64,000 nucleotides of DNA from an uncultured Clostridia bacterium (GTDB taxonomy: Bacteria; Bacillota; Clostridia; TANB77; CAG-508). Of the stretch, positions 52,419 to 62,915 are shown piece after piece. Location: assembly GCA_934167305.1 (NCBI GenBank), contig CAKPKQ010000005.1:1-64000 (forward strand), written 5' to 3'. Both the position numbers and the translations under genes were made by a program. Positions within the stretch are counted from its first letter, which is position 1, and the number at the start of each line of letters is the position of its first letter. The notes under the pieces were generated by a model. The model saw only the letters and a program-made list of their open reading frames with translations. It ran no database searches and was not told where the DNA came from.

Positions 52419-53423
52419 TTATTTTCTTCTTTTACCATCTAGTGCATCTAAATTATCTAATGCCTTTCCTGTTCCTAATGCTACACATGATACAGCATCT
52501 TGAGCTATCATTACATTTATTCCTGTTTTTTCTTGTAGTAGTTTATCTAGTCCGTCTATTAAGCAACCTCCACCTGTCATATAAATACCTCTGTCACTAA
52601 TATCTGCTGCAAGTTCTGGCGGTGTTTTTTCTAACACTCCATGTACTGCATCAACAACCATCATTGCTGGTTCTATAAGTGCTTCTAGCATTTCACTTGA
52701 ACGAACTGTTACTGTTTTTGGAAGTCCAGTTGCTAAGTCTCTTCCTCTTATATCCATTTCCATATCTTGGATTTTTGGGTATACACATCCTATATTAATT
52801 TTTAAATCTTCAGCTGTTCTTTCTCCTATAACTACATTGTGTTTTCTTTTTATATATTTAACTATTGCCTCATCAAACTTGTCTCCTGCCACTTTAATAG
52901 AACTGCTTACTACAGAGCCACCTAAAGATATAACTGCAATATCAGTTGTTCCTCCACCAATGTCAACTACCATATTTCCACATGGTTTAGATATATCTAG
53001 CCCTGCTCCAATTGCTGCAGCTATTGGTTCTTCAATTAAATATACTTTTCTTGCACCTGCTTGTGAAGCAGCATCTATAACTGCCTTTTTTTCAACTTCA
53101 GTAACTTGTGAAGGTATACAAATCATAATTCGTGGTGCAAATATAAATTTGCCACAAACTCTATTAATAAAATATTTAAGCATTTTTTCTGTTACGGTGT
53201 AATTAGATATTACTCCATCTCTTAATGGTCTTGTTGCAACTATGTTTCCAGGTGTCCTTCCAAGCATTCTTCTTGCTTCTTTTCCAACTGCTAAGACCTC
53301 TCCTGTATTATTATCTACTGCAACTACTGATGGTTCTCTTAGTACTATCCCTTTACCTTTAGCATAGGCAATAACTGTTGCTGTTCCTAAATCTATTCCT
53401 ATATCTTGTCCATACTTAAACAT
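52419..53423 (-). CDS. mreB: Rod-shape protein MreB (Mbl-like)
   Basis: MreB is the bacterial actin that guides cell-wall elongation. The 334-residue protein has the phosphate-1 motif DIGIDLGTATV (about 7-17), GGGTTDIAV (phosphate 2), the adenosine motif MTGGGCLIDGLD and the connect segments typical of the family. mreC and mreD are not adjacent, which fits an Mbl-type paralogue. It has a TTTAAAT leader and AAAGGAAAG ribosome site. Confidence 0.95.
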   Translation of the reverse strand: MFKYGQDIGIDLGTATVIAYAKGKGIVLREPSVVAVDNNTGEVLAVGKEARRMLGRTPGNIVATRPLRDGVISNYTVTEKMLKYFINRVCGKFIFAPRIMICIPSQVTEVEKKAVIDAASQAGARKVYLIEEPIAAAIGAGLDISKPCGNMVVDIGGGTTDIAVISLGGSVVSSSIKVAGDKFDEAIVKYIKRKHNVVIGERTAEDLKINIGCVYPKIQDMEMDIRGRDLATGLPKTVTVRSSEMLEALIEPAMMVVDAVHGVLEKTPPELAADISDRGIYMTGGGCLIDGLDKLLQEKTGINVMIAQDAVSCVALGTGKALDNLDALDGKRRK

Positions 53424-53544
53424 TTAAAATCTTTCCTTTCGATAAAGTACATTTCTGTTTTGTTACAATTCTGTTACAATTATATTACAAAGTATTCAAA
53501 ATAGCAATCAATTTTTAATATATTTTTTAATATTATATTGCACA

Positions 53545-53575
53545 AAAATAGAGTATGTTTTTCATACTCTATTTT
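53545..53575 (-). terminator. Terminator after the lexA-53593 unit
   Basis: AAAATAGAGTATG pairs perfectly with CATACTCTATTTT across a 5-base loop. Confidence 0.8.
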
Positions 53576-53592
53576 ACCATTTTTTTCTTTAT

Positions 53593-54114
53593 TTATGCAA
53601 ATAGACGTCCTAAAAGTAATAATTGAATTATTCCTGCTGGTGCAAATGTTGGAATAAGCTCTAATTCTTCAGGAGTAGCTTTTAACAAATCGTCTTCTCC
53701 TGCCATTGAGATTTTTACTGAAGATACATTATCATATTTAAATCCTAATTCAAAGTTTTTTTCAACTCCAACATCTAAGCTGTCTATTTTTAAGTATTTA
53801 GTTCCTATATTAACATCTCTAGGTGTATAAAAATCAAATCTTATGTATTTATCTATTAATTTTTCATCTGTGGTATTTTTAATAGTTCCTTTAACATTTC
53901 CGTTTACATTTGATGCTTCTGCAACATTAACTGTAACTTGAGGAGCTTCTATATTTACTTCATACTTTTCCATTGGTTTATATAATGATTTTGTATATAA
54001 GTATATCATTACATCTGAAAAAGCAAATACTATTAAGAATAATAGTACATAACATAAAAGCACTTTCATTCTAGGTCTACTATTATATATCCATATTGAT
54101 AAATAGTCGCTCAT
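53593..54114 (-). CDS. Membrane-anchored protein with FxLYD-like domain
   Basis: The 173-residue protein has an N-terminal membrane helix (about 17-39) and a beta-sandwich-like domain (about 52-150) with NVNGNVKGTIKNTT and RFDFYTPRDVNIG. The last 20 residues are hydrophobic and could form a second helix. It follows lexA by 15 bases, so it may be in the SOS transcript. Function is unknown. Confidence 0.6.
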   Translation of the reverse strand: MSDYLSIWIYNSRPRMKVLLCYVLLFLIVFAFSDVMIYLYTKSLYKPMEKYEVNIEAPQVTVNVAEASNVNGNVKGTIKNTTDEKLIDKYIRFDFYTPRDVNIGTKYLKIDSLDVGVEKNFELGFKYDNVSSVKISMAGEDDLLKATPEELELIPTFAPAGIIQLLLLGRLFA

Positions 54115-54129
54115 TTTATACCCCTTTCT

Positions 54130-54789
54130 TTATAGCTTTCTAAATACTCCTGCTACTTTTCCTAATATTTCACATGTTGGTACAATTATTGGATCCATGG
54201 TGCTATTTTGTGGTTGTAATCTAATATGGTCTTTTTCTTTATAAAATGTTTTTACTGTTGCTTCATCTCCTATTAATGCTACAACTATTTCACCATTTAT
54301 AGCAGTATTTTGTTTTTTTACTAAAATATAATCTCCGTTCAAAATACCTGCTTCTATCATACTTTCTCCTCTAACAGTAAGCATAAAGCTTTCGCTGTTT
54401 CCAACAAAATCAATTGGAATTGGAAATGTATCTGTAACATTTTCTACTGCTAATATTGGTTCTCCAGCTGTAATTTTTCCGATAACAGGTACTTCAACCA
54501 TTTCTCTACCAGTATAATAATTTTTGTCTTCATGTTTTCCAACTGGTTCTCCATTTCCACCTTTTAATAGGCGTAGAGTTCTACCTTTTTGATCTTCCTT
54601 TTTTATGTACCCTTTTTCAGATAGTTTTGATAAATAGCCATGTACTGTTGCTGTTGATTTTAATCCAACAGCTTTTCCAATTTCTCTTACTGATGGTGCA
54701 TAGCCTTTTTCATCTACTTGTTTTTCAATAAATTTTAGTATTGCCTTTTCTCTTTTATTAATTGACATAGGATCTTTTCTTTTAGCCAA
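54130..54789 (-). CDS. lexA: LexA repressor
   Basis: LexA represses SOS genes and cuts itself when RecA is activated. The 219-residue protein has an N-terminal winged helix (about 8-75, APSVREIGKAVGLKSTATVH), the cleavage site Ala108-Gly109 (TAGEP), and the catalytic dyad Ser143 (RGESM) and Lys180 (ATVK). The start is TTG, with AAGGAG about 10 bases before; an ATG seven codons later has no ribosome site nearby. Its promoter overlaps the clpX terminator. Confidence 0.93.
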   Translation of the reverse strand: MAKRKDPMSINKREKAILKFIEKQVDEKGYAPSVREIGKAVGLKSTATVHGYLSKLSEKGYIKKEDQKGRTLRLLKGGNGEPVGKHEDKNYYTGREMVEVPVIGKITAGEPILAVENVTDTFPIPIDFVGNSESFMLTVRGESMIEAGILNGDYILVKKQNTAINGEIVVALIGDEATVKTFYKEKDHIRLQPQNSTMDPIIVPTCEILGKVAGVFRKL

Positions 54790-54853
54790 AATAACATCAC
54801 TCCTTATTTTATCTCTTTAATTGGTTAATTTAACCATTTTTCCATTCTTTTAT

Positions 54854-54898
54854 ATAATAACATACAAACAAAAAAATGTCAAACAAATATTTGACATT
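54854..54898 (-). promoter_or_regulatory. lexA promoter overlapping the clpX terminator
   Basis: TTGACA (54877-54882) lies 17 bases before TATTAT (54854-54859) on the minus strand. The same TTGACA is the 3' arm of a hairpin, AATGTCAAA/TTTGACATT (54875-54898), followed by seven T, which can terminate clpX. The hairpin centre CAAACAAATATTTG matches 12 of 14 LexA-box positions, but it is AT-rich and inside a terminator, so an operator is only possible. Confidence 0.55.
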
Positions 54899-54920
54899 TT
54901 TTGTATAAATATATTATTTT

Positions 54921-56231
54921 TTATGCAGTTCCTGCTTTTTTAGTTGTTGATTGTCTTTTAACTTTTACAGTTTTTGGTTCAGGAATTTCCCTATTATTAT
55001 TTATAATAATTTTAGGTGGCTCTCCATTCTTTACTGTTTCTTCAGTTATTATACATTTTTCTATTTTAGGATTAGAAGGTATTTCAAACATTATATCTCT
55101 CATAATTTCTTCTATAATAGAACGTAAACCTCTTGCGCCAGTTTTTCTCTCTATTGCTTTATCAACTATTAAATTTAATGCTTCTTTTTCAAATTCAAGA
55201 TCAACATTGTCTAATTTAAATAGTTTTTGATATTGTTTTACTAATGCATTTTTAGGTTTTGTAACAATGTCAATTAAAGCATCCCTGTCTAATTCTTGTA
55301 ATGTTGCAATAATTGGCAATCTACCTACAAACTCTGGTATTAAACCAAATTTTAATAAATCTTGTGGTAATAATTGTTCAAACACCTTGTATTTGTCAAT
55401 GTCTTTGTTGCTTTCTATTTTAGCTCCAAATCCTATTGATTTTTGGCCTATTCTATCTTTTACTATTTTTTCAAGTCCTTCAAATGCTCCTCCACATATA
55501 AACAATATGTTTGATGTGTTTATTTGTATAAACTCTTGATGAGGATGTTTTCTTCCTCCCTGTGGTGGCACTGATGCTACTGTTCCTTCTACTATTTTTA
55601 GTAAAGCTTGTTGTACACCTTCTCCACTAACATCTCTAGTAATTGAAGGATTTTCAGACTTTCTAGAAATTTTATCTATTTCATCAATATATATAATTCC
55701 TTTTTCTGCTTTTTCTATATCGTAGTCAGCTGCTTGAATAAGTTTTAGTAAAATATTTTCAACATCTTCTCCAACATAACCTGCTTCTGTTAATGTTGTT
55801 GCATCTGCTATTGCAAATGGAACTTGCAATATTTTGGCTAAAGTTTGAGCTAACAAAGTTTTACCACAACCTGTAGGCCCTAATAATAAAACATTACTTT
55901 TTTGTAATTCCACATCATCAGATTCTTCTTGATGATTTATTCTTTTGTAATGGTTGTATACGGCAACAGATAGTGTCTTTTTAGCTTCATCTTGACCAAT
56001 TACATATGAGTCTAAAACTTCTTTTATCTCAGCTGGTTTTGGTAGTTTATCTTCGACCTTTGTTGTATATGTCATTTCTGCATCTTCATATATTTCTTCT
56101 TCTAAAATATTGTTACATACTTTTATACATTCATCACAAATATATACTCCAGGTCCAGCAATAATTCTACCTACTGCTTCTTGTGATTTACCACAAAAAG
56201 AACATTTTACGCCTTTAGTTTTATTTGTCAT
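54921..56231 (-). CDS. clpX: ATP-dependent Clp protease ATP-binding subunit ClpX
   Basis: ClpX unfolds proteins and feeds them to ClpP. The 436-residue protein has the N-terminal zinc domain (Cys10, 13, 32, 35), Walker A GPTGCGKT (about 117-124), Walker [11 protein letters not shown], and the pore loop GYVGED. It completes the tig-clpP-clpX order typical of Firmicutes. tmRNA-tagged proteins are among its substrates. Confidence 0.97.
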   Translation of the reverse strand: MTNKTKGVKCSFCGKSQEAVGRIIAGPGVYICDECIKVCNNILEEEIYEDAEMTYTTKVEDKLPKPAEIKEVLDSYVIGQDEAKKTLSVAVYNHYKRINHQEESDDVELQKSNVLLLGPTGCGKTLLAQTLAKILQVPFAIADATTLTEAGYVGEDVENILLKLIQAADYDIEKAEKGIIYIDEIDKISRKSENPSITRDVSGEGVQQALLKIVEGTVASVPPQGGRKHPHQEFIQINTSNILFICGGAFEGLEKIVKDRIGQKSIGFGAKIESNKDIDKYKVFEQLLPQDLLKFGLIPEFVGRLPIIATLQELDRDALIDIVTKPKNALVKQYQKLFKLDNVDLEFEKEALNLIVDKAIERKTGARGLRSIIEEIMRDIMFEIPSNPKIEKCIITEETVKNGEPPKIIINNNREIPEPKTVKVKRQSTTKKAGTA

Positions 56232-56258
56232 TTTCAGCTAATTTCCTTTCAATTTTGA

Positions 56259-56864
56259 TTAAATTCTTTTTTCCATAATGCCATCAATTAGCCCATATTT
56301 AAGAGCTTCTTCTGCTGTCATGTAATTATCTCTTTCTGTGTCTTTATTAATTACTTCTAATGGTTGGCCTGTTCTTTCACTTAAGAATTTATTTAGTTTT
56401 TCTCTTGTTTTCACCATGTGGTCTGCGTGTATTTTTATTTCTGTTGTTTGACCAGATAGTCCACCACCACCAATTAATGGTTGATGAATTAGAATTTCAG
56501 CATTTGGTGTTGCAAATCTTTTGCCTTTTTCACCTGCTGCTAAAAGAACAGCTCCCATGCTTGCAGCCATACCTATACATATAGTTGAAACTGGGCATTT
56601 AATATAATTCATTGTGTCAACAATTCCCATTCCATCTGTAATAGATCCTCCTGGGCTATTTATGTATAAGTGAATTTCTTTATCAGGATCTTCTGATTCA
56701 AGAAATAATAATTGAGCAATTACCAAACTTGCTGAAGTTTGATTAACATCTTCACCTAAAAATATAATTCTGTCTTTCAAAAGTCTTGAGAAAATATCAT
56801 AAGATCTTTCTCCTTTTGCAGTTTGTTCAATAACATAAGGTACTAAACTGTTTTGTTCTTTCAT
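56259..56864 (-). CDS. clpP: ATP-dependent Clp protease proteolytic subunit ClpP
   Basis: ClpP is the barrel-shaped serine protease. The 201-residue protein has the triad Ser102 (GMAASMGA), His127 (LIHQPL) and Asp175 (KDTERDN). The N-terminus [17 protein letters not shown] is typical. It lies 27 bases upstream of clpX and 41 bases after tig. Confidence 0.97.
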   Translation of the reverse strand: MKEQNSLVPYVIEQTAKGERSYDIFSRLLKDRIIFLGEDVNQTSASLVIAQLLFLESEDPDKEIHLYINSPGGSITDGMGIVDTMNYIKCPVSTICIGMAASMGAVLLAAGEKGKRFATPNAEILIHQPLIGGGGLSGQTTEIKIHADHMVKTREKLNKFLSERTGQPLEVINKDTERDNYMTAEEALKYGLIDGIMEKRI

Positions 56865-56905
56865 ACTTATTAATTACCAACCTTTCTCTTTTGATCAAAT
56901 TAAAG

Positions 56906-58189
56906 TTATTTTATTTTAGCATTGCTAATGATGAATTCAATTGCTTTTTCTACTTTCATATTATTTTCAATATATTCTTTTATGTATTCATTTTTAGCCA
57001 TTTCTTCTTTAGTTTTGCCATAGTTTTTAGCCATTTCTTCAAGTTTTTCTTCAACTTCTTTTTCTTCTGGTTTTATATCTTCTGCTTTAATAATAGCTTC
57101 TATTACAAGTCTTGATTTAACTGCTTTTTCAGCTTGTTCTTTCATTTCTTCTCTAACTTGTGCTTCTGTTTTACCAGATAAAGTGAAGTATTGAGCTAAT
57201 GTTAGTCCTTGATATTGTAATCTTTGTTCAACATCTTTCATCATGTTGTCAATTTCATTATTAATCATTCCTGATGGAATTTCTATTTCTACATCATCAC
57301 TAACAGCATTTAATGCAGCATCTTCCATTTCATATTTTGCTTTTTCTTCGTTTGCTTTTTGCATTCTTTCTTTAATACTATTCTTTAATTCTTCTAATGT
57401 GTCAAATTCGCTAACATCTTTTGCAAATTCATCATCGATTTTTGGAAGTTCTTTTTTCTTAATTTCATGTAATTTTACTTTAAATACAGCTGGCTTTCCT
57501 GCTAATTCTTTAGAAAAATAATCTTCTGGGAAAGTAACTGTAATATCTTTTTCTTCATCTAATTTCATTCCAATTACTTGATCTTCAAAACCTGGAATAA
57601 ATGTATTACTTCCAATTTCTAATTCGTGTTTTTCTGCTTTTCCACCTTCAAATGGAACTCCGTCAATAGATCCTTCAAAGTCAATAACTGTTATATCTCC
57701 TTTTTCTACTGGTCTATCTTCTACACTTACTAATCTTGCATTATGTTCTGCCATATGTCCTAATTCATGTTCAATATCATGGTCAGATACATTATACTCA
57801 ATTTTCTTTAATTCTATACCTTTATATTTTCCTAATTTCACTTCTGGTTTTACTTGTACTATTGCTGTAAATATAAGGTCTTTTCCTTTTCCAATTTGAG
57901 TAATATCTATATCAGGGTTACTTACAACTTGAAGATCATTTTCTTTAATTGCTGCTTCATAAATTTCTGGTACTAATTCATTAAATGTATCTTCATGGAA
58001 TATTTCTGTTCCATATTGTTTTTCTACCATATTCATTGGTGCTTTACCTTTTCTAAATCCAGGTATTGTAAAGTATTTAGCTGTTTTTGCATATACTTTT
58101 TTCATCGCTTCATCAAATTTTTCTGCTTCTACTACGAAACTTAATTTTACTTCATTTTTGTTTTCTGTGTTTTCTACTTTTACACTCAT
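56906..58189 (-). CDS. tig: Trigger factor
   Basis: Trigger factor is the ribosome-bound chaperone. The 427-residue protein has the ribosome-binding motif GFRKGKAP (about 44-51), a central FKBP-type domain (about 160-245, GDITVIDFEGSIDGVPFEGG) and the long helical C-terminal domain (about 260-427). It is the first gene of the tig-clpP-clpX run. Confidence 0.97.
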   Translation of the reverse strand: MSVKVENTENKNEVKLSFVVEAEKFDEAMKKVYAKTAKYFTIPGFRKGKAPMNMVEKQYGTEIFHEDTFNELVPEIYEAAIKENDLQVVSNPDIDITQIGKGKDLIFTAIVQVKPEVKLGKYKGIELKKIEYNVSDHDIEHELGHMAEHNARLVSVEDRPVEKGDITVIDFEGSIDGVPFEGGKAEKHELEIGSNTFIPGFEDQVIGMKLDEEKDITVTFPEDYFSKELAGKPAVFKVKLHEIKKKELPKIDDEFAKDVSEFDTLEELKNSIKERMQKANEEKAKYEMEDAALNAVSDDVEIEIPSGMINNEIDNMMKDVEQRLQYQGLTLAQYFTLSGKTEAQVREEMKEQAEKAVKSRLVIEAIIKAEDIKPEEKEVEEKLEEMAKNYGKTKEEMAKNEYIKEYIENNMKVEKAIEFIISNAKIK

Positions 58190-58226
58190 TTTATAATCTT
58201 CCTTTCAAAAATTAATTAGCTTTTAT

Positions 58227-58255
58227 ATTATACCACATTTTTCAAGTATTTCAAG
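58227..58255 (-). promoter_or_regulatory. tig promoter
   Basis: CTTGAA (58250-58255) and TATAAT (58227-58232) are 17 bases apart on the minus strand, followed by GAAAGGAAG before the start. Confidence 0.65.
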
Positions 58256-58264
58256 TGTTTCTGA

Positions 58265-58957
58265 CTATATTTTAATTAAATCAAAATTCAAGTAATCTGC
58301 ACTAACAAGTGTAAATTTTATTCCATCTACTACACCTTCTATTGCATCTTGATGTGATTTTCCATGTAAATGCCCATAATAACATTGTTTTATATTATAT
58401 TGTTTTAATGTATTCAAAAAATCTGATGTTTGATTATTTTTAGTTATTGGTGGATAATGCATAAACACTATTATTTCTTTGTCAGTTCCATATTGATTTA
58501 TTCCTTGTTCTATGGCAAGTTTTAATCTTATATTTTCTCTTTTTATCATTTTACTGCTATTTTCTGTATCCATTAGGTTCCACCCTCTGGTCCCTGTTAT
58601 TATTTTATTTTCTACTAGATAACTATTATTATATATAAAGTCTATATTTTCAAATTTATTTTCCTTTAAATAAGTTCTCATACTTGTAACAGTCATCCAC
58701 CAGTAATCATGGTTTCCTTTTAGTAATAGCTTTTTACCTGGTAAAGCATTTAAGTATTCAAAGTCTTTATATGTATCTTTCAAATGCATAGACCATGAAA
58801 AATCGCCAGGCAATACTACTGTATCTTCCTGTTTTACTTTAGATATCCAATTATCTCTTATTTTTTGACTATGTCCCTCCCATTTTTCTCCAAATATGCT
58901 CATTGGCTTATCTTGAGAAAAAGAAAGGTGTAAGTCAGCTATTACATATATTGCCAT
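58265..58957 (-). CDS. Calcineurin-like metallophosphoesterase
   Basis: The 230-residue protein has the metal motifs DLHLS (about 8-12), PGDFSW (GD), KGNHDYWW (GNHD), MHYPP (H) and YGHLHGKSH (GHxH). These define the calcineurin-like phosphoesterases, but the substrate is unknown. It follows tsaD by 18 bases on the same strand. Confidence 0.9.
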   Translation of the reverse strand: MAIYVIADLHLSFSQDKPMSIFGEKWEGHSQKIRDNWISKVKQEDTVVLPGDFSWSMHLKDTYKDFEYLNALPGKKLLLKGNHDYWWMTVTSMRTYLKENKFENIDFIYNNSYLVENKIITGTRGWNLMDTENSSKMIKRENIRLKLAIEQGINQYGTDKEIIVFMHYPPITKNNQTSDFLNTLKQYNIKQCYYGHLHGKSHQDAIEGVVDGIKFTLVSADYLNFDLIKI

Positions 58958-58975
58958 ATCTTCTTCCTTTTCTTT

Positions 58976-59965
58976 TTAATTAATTCCTAGGTTTGGCACT
59001 GCATTTAAAGTTAAATCTGATGTTTTACCTGCTATATATGTATAATACCCTGCTGAGGCAATCATAGCTGCATTATCTGTACATAATACAGGTTCTGGGT
59101 AATAAACCTGATATCCTTTTTGATTTAATTTTAAGAATTCATTTCTTATATATGAATTTGCAGATACTCCTCCTGCTAGTGCTATTTTTGTTATATTTAG
59201 TTCTTTTGCTGCTCTAAGAGTATGATCTAATAATACCTCTGTTATAGTTTTTTCAAAACTATTGCATAAATCAGCTTTATTAACATCTGGATTCTTGTGG
59301 TGTAAATTTATTACTGCTGTTTTTATTCCACTAAAGCTAAAGTCTAAATTATCTATATGTGTTTTTGGTAGTTCAATTGTTGGTTTTCCCTCTTTTGCTA
59401 GTTTATCTACTTTTGGTCCACCTGGGTAGCCTAATCCAACTACTCTTGCTACTTTATCAAAAGCCTCTCCTACTGCGTCGTCTCTTGTTTTGGCTAGTAC
59501 CTCAAATTCAGAATAGCTCTTTATATGTACCAAATGAGTATGTCCACCAGATATAACCAAACATAAAAATGGTGGTTCTAGTTCTGGGTGGCTTATATAA
59601 TTTGCAGCAATATGACCATGTATATGGTTTGTTCCAACTAATGGTTTGTTTAAAGAATAACTTAATGCTTTTGCATAAGATACTCCTACTAACAGTGCTC
59701 CAACCAAACCTGGTCCATAAGTACATGCTATTACATCTATATCATTCATTGTAATATTAGCCTGTTTTATCGACTCTTTTACAACATTTGAAATAGCTTC
59801 TATATGATTTCTAGAAGCTATTTCTGGCACTACTCCTCCAAATTGCTCATGTATTTTTATTTGCGAATTTATAACATTTGATAAAACTTCTCTTCCATTT
59901 TTTACTATAGATGCTGAAGTTTCATCACAACTTGATTCAATTCCTAAAGTTAATATATCTTTCAT
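58976..59965 (-). CDS. tsaD: tRNA threonylcarbamoyladenosine transferase subunit TsaD
   Basis: TsaD installs t6A at position 37 of ANN-reading tRNAs with TsaB and TsaE. From the chosen ATG it has 329 residues, with [15 protein letters not shown] at the N-terminus, the metal motif NHIHGHIAA (HxxxH), [10 protein letters not shown] and [13 protein letters not shown]. The start at 59965 follows AAAGGAAAA; an in-frame GTG at 59983 would overlap the M50 gene. Confidence 0.95.
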   Translation of the reverse strand: MKDILTLGIESSCDETSASIVKNGREVLSNVINSQIKIHEQFGGVVPEIASRNHIEAISNVVKESIKQANITMNDIDVIACTYGPGLVGALLVGVSYAKALSYSLNKPLVGTNHIHGHIAANYISHPELEPPFLCLVISGGHTHLVHIKSYSEFEVLAKTRDDAVGEAFDKVARVVGLGYPGGPKVDKLAKEGKPTIELPKTHIDNLDFSFSGIKTAVINLHHKNPDVNKADLCNSFEKTITEVLLDHTLRAAKELNITKIALAGGVSANSYIRNEFLKLNQKGYQVYYPEPVLCTDNAAMIASAGYYTYIAGKTSDLTLNAVPNLGIN

Positions 59966-59979
59966 TTTTATTTTCCTTT

Positions 59980-60708
59980 TCACATAAATATGCTAAATAA
60001 ACCATAGATCATATTAGTAATTCCTGTATCAATAGCATTTATAATAGGTGAAACAATTTCACCAGCAATTGGTGTAATCCAAATAATTAAAAACACTATA
60101 TAAAATATTTTCTCATGATCTTCAAACCATCTTTTTGCATTATATGGTAAAAATGCCATTAGTACTTTTGAGCCATCAAGTGGTGGTAATGGTATTAAGT
60201 TAAATACTCCAAGTCCAATATTTACAATTATTGCATATTTTAAAATTATATATATTATTAATCCTATTTTTGAAAAACTAACAAAATTTGTTGCAAACAA
60301 GTCTAAAGCACATGTTATTATTGTTAATACTATAGCTAATAAAAAATTCATAACAGGTCCAGCAGCTGCAACAAGTGCTTCTCCAGTTTTTGCTGATATT
60401 TTTTTATTAAAATTATTTGGATTTATTTCTACAGGTTTTCCCCATCCAATATGTGTAAACATTAATAATACAACCGCTACTGGATCTAAGTGAGTAAATG
60501 GGTTTAAGCTTAGCCTTCCCTGAACTTTTGGTGTATCATCTCCAAGCTTATATGCAACTAAAGCATGTGCATATTCATGGAAAGTAATTGCTAAAAGTAC
60601 ACCTGGTACAGAAAACAATACAGCAAGTAAACTAAAACTTCCACTCATTATGCTAGCGAAAACTATAATTGCCAAAATTATGTATATGTATCTACTATCA
60701 AATTTCAT
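59980..60708 (-). CDS. Site-2 protease family membrane metalloprotease (M50)
   Basis: The 242-residue protein has about five membrane helices, the zinc motif ITFHEYAHA (HExxH, about 42-50) and the [13 protein letters not shown] motif with the third ligand. It is of the small YwhC/YdjP-like M50 type. It lies 14 bases before tsaD. The substrate is unknown. Confidence 0.9.
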   Translation of the reverse strand: MKFDSRYIYIILAIIVFASIMSGSFSLLAVLFSVPGVLLAITFHEYAHALVAYKLGDDTPKVQGRLSLNPFTHLDPVAVVLLMFTHIGWGKPVEINPNNFNKKISAKTGEALVAAAGPVMNFLLAIVLTIITCALDLFATNFVSFSKIGLIIYIILKYAIIVNIGLGVFNLIPLPPLDGSKVLMAFLPYNAKRWFEDHEKIFYIVFLIIWITPIAGEIVSPIINAIDTGITNMIYGLFSIFM

Positions 60709-60727
60709 ATTTTTTTAACCTTTCATT

Positions 60728-61195
60728 TTATTTTTTTCTTGCAACTACTGCTAATCTTCCATCTTCTGTATGATATGAGCATGTAGATAATGTCATTAAC
60801 TGTTCTCCATATTTAGCAGTTTTTCCTGTATCATACAAAGATGCCGATTTGCAATTTTTTACATATTCATTATATTCTTCTTCATTTTGAGCATCTATAA
60901 AAAAGTAATATCTAAAAACATTCTTTTCTGATTTATAATATACCCTTGATAAAAATACTGATATTATTTCATATTCTGATTCTTCGTTATTTGTCATGAA
61001 TTTTATATTAGGATGTTGTTTGTAAAAGCTTTCTTTTTGATATTTTGTTAAGTCTTCAAACATAATACCTTGCTCATGTCTATGCCCATATATAAGTAAA
61101 TTGCTACTTGGTTTGTTAAAGTCATATGCTTTGCCTTTTTCTCTTTCAAAACATACCTTTTCCTTTTTAATTTTACAGTTAATATTATAACTCAA
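60728..61195 (-). pseudogene. Class B sortase, N-terminally truncated
   Basis: Class B sortases join surface proteins to peptidoglycan. The 155-residue open frame keeps the catalytic His (NLLIYGHRH), Cys (LSTCSY) and Arg (GRLAVVA). The usual N-terminal anchor and first part of the beta barrel (about 90-100 residues) are missing. The only in-frame start is a TTG that overlaps a promoter -10. A better-placed ATG (after AAGGAAAAGG) is out of frame by one T in a TTTT run. It is probably a remnant or a shifted gene. Confidence 0.7.
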
Positions 61196-61222
61196 ATTTC
61201 AAAATATGTAAACATTTGGAAG
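61184..61222 (-). promoter_or_regulatory. Promoter before the sortase remnant with shared upstream element
   Basis: TTTACA (61207-61212) and TATAAT (61184-61189) are 17 bases apart. The upstream 19 bases CTTCCAAATGTTTACATAT are identical to those at the lysS promoter. Confidence 0.55.
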
Positions 61223-61262
61223 TGATTAAATTTATTAGTTAAATATTAAGCATATAATAGTC

Positions 61263-61302
61263 AAAAACGAAAGTACACAATTTATTTGTTACTCTCGTTT
61301 TT
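61263..61302 (-). terminator. Terminator after lysS
   Basis: AAAAACGA-AGT pairs with ACT-TCGTTTTT on both strands, directly after the lysS stop. Confidence 0.75.
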
Positions 61303-61320
61303 GTATTATTATTATTGATT

Positions 61321-62820
61321 TTAGCTTAAAGGTTTCATAGTTGGGAATAAAAGTACATCTCTTATAGATGCAGAATCTGTTAGTAGCATTACTAAACGAT
61401 CAATTCCCATTCCCATTCCACCTGTTGGAGGCATACCATACTCTAATGCTTCTATAAAGTCTGTATCCATCATGTTTGCTTCTTCGTCTCCAGCTTCTCT
61501 TGCTTCAACTTGTTTTAAGAATCTCTCATATTGGTCTATTGGATCATTTAATTCTGAATATGCATTTGCAAATTCTCTTCCACCAATAAATAATTCAAAT
61601 CTTTGAGTCATTTTTGGATTGTCTTTATATTTTTTAGTAAGTGGAGAATTTTCTACTGGATATTCATATAAGAATGTTGGTTGTCTTAATGTTTCTTCAA
61701 CTTTTTCATCAAATATTTGTGCAATTATATCCCCTCTTGATGTTTTTATTGGATCTACTTCAATGCCAAGTTCTTTTGCAACTTTTTGTGCTTGTTCGTC
61801 AGTTTCAATTGTATTGAAGTCAACACCTGTAACATTTTTTATTGCTTCAATCATTGTTATTCTTTTAAATGGTGATTCTAAATCTATTTCTTCACCTTGA
61901 TAAGATATTTTGCCTGTTCCACATACTTTACTAGCACATTTTCTTATTATTTCTTCAGTTATATTCATCATGCCTTCTAAGTCAGTGTATGCTTGGTATA
62001 ATTCTATACATGTAAATTCAGGATTATGTTTGATGTCCATTCCTTCATTTCTGAAGTTTCTTCCTATTTCATATACTCTGTCAAATCCACCAATTATTAA
62101 TCTTTTTAAATATAATTCTGTTGCAATTCTTAAATACATATCAATGTCAAGTGTATTGTGATGTGTAATAAAAGGTCTTGCTGATGCCCCTCCTGCTATT
62201 GTTTGTAGTATTGGTGTTTCAACTTCCATAAAACCTTTTTCATCTAATACTTTTCTAATTTCTTTTATAATTTCTGTTCTCTTTCTAAATGTGTCTTTAA
62301 CTTCTGGATTCATAATCAAGTCAACTGATCTTTGACGATAACGTAAATCAGTATCTTTTAGTCCATGAAATTTTTCTGGCAATGGTCTTAATGATTTTGA
62401 TAGAAGTGTTACTTCTTTTGCATGTATAGAAATTTCACCAGTTTTTGTTTTGAATACAAAACCTGTAATTCCTATAATGTCTCCTATGTCATCTTCTTTA
62501 AATTGTTTGTAGCTCTCTTCTCCCAAGTCATTTATACTAACATAACTTTGTATTTTTCCTTCGTTATCTTGAATATGACAAAAAGAAGCTTTTCCCATTA
62601 TACGTTTAGCCATCATTCTTCCTGCTATTGTAACATCTTTACCTTCTAATTCTTCAAAGTTTTCTTTTATTTGTTTGCTATTATGTGTTACATCAAATTT
62701 TATAATTTCAAAAGGATCTTTTCCTTCTGCTTGTAATTTTGCAAGTTTTTCTCTTCTTATTTTCATAAGTTGATTTAAATCTAATTCTTGTTCTTGGTTG
62801 TTTATATTTTTCTCTTCCAT
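61321..62820 (-). CDS. lysS: Lysyl-tRNA synthetase, class II
   Basis: LysS charges tRNA-Lys. From the ATG at 62820 the protein has 499 residues. It has the OB-fold anticodon-binding domain (about 60-160, [18 protein letters not shown]) and the class II core with [15 protein letters not shown] (motif 2), [12 protein letters not shown] and [13 protein letters not shown] (motif 3). The ATG after GGAGAG is preferred over an upstream in-frame TTG. The promoter lies at 62858-62896. Confidence 0.96.
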   Translation of the reverse strand: MEEKNINNQEQELDLNQLMKIRREKLAKLQAEGKDPFEIIKFDVTHNSKQIKENFEELEGKDVTIAGRMMAKRIMGKASFCHIQDNEGKIQSYVSINDLGEESYKQFKEDDIGDIIGITGFVFKTKTGEISIHAKEVTLLSKSLRPLPEKFHGLKDTDLRYRQRSVDLIMNPEVKDTFRKRTEIIKEIRKVLDEKGFMEVETPILQTIAGGASARPFITHHNTLDIDMYLRIATELYLKRLIIGGFDRVYEIGRNFRNEGMDIKHNPEFTCIELYQAYTDLEGMMNITEEIIRKCASKVCGTGKISYQGEEIDLESPFKRITMIEAIKNVTGVDFNTIETDEQAQKVAKELGIEVDPIKTSRGDIIAQIFDEKVEETLRQPTFLYEYPVENSPLTKKYKDNPKMTQRFELFIGGREFANAYSELNDPIDQYERFLKQVEAREAGDEEANMMDTDFIEALEYGMPPTGGMGMGIDRLVMLLTDSASIRDVLLFPTMKPLS

Positions 62821-62857
62821 TTGCAAACTCTCCTTTTATTTATTATTTAGCAATAAT

Positions 62858-62896
62858 ATTATATCTTATAAATCTTGATATGTAAACATTTGGAAG
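62858..62896 (-). promoter_or_regulatory. lysS promoter with shared upstream element
   Basis: TTTACA (62881-62886) and TATAAT (62858-62863) are 17 bases apart. The 19-base CTTCCAAATGTTTACATAT spanning the -35 is repeated exactly at 61204-61222. Confidence 0.65.
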
Positions 62897-62915
62897 GAAA
62901 TTTATGAAAACTTTA

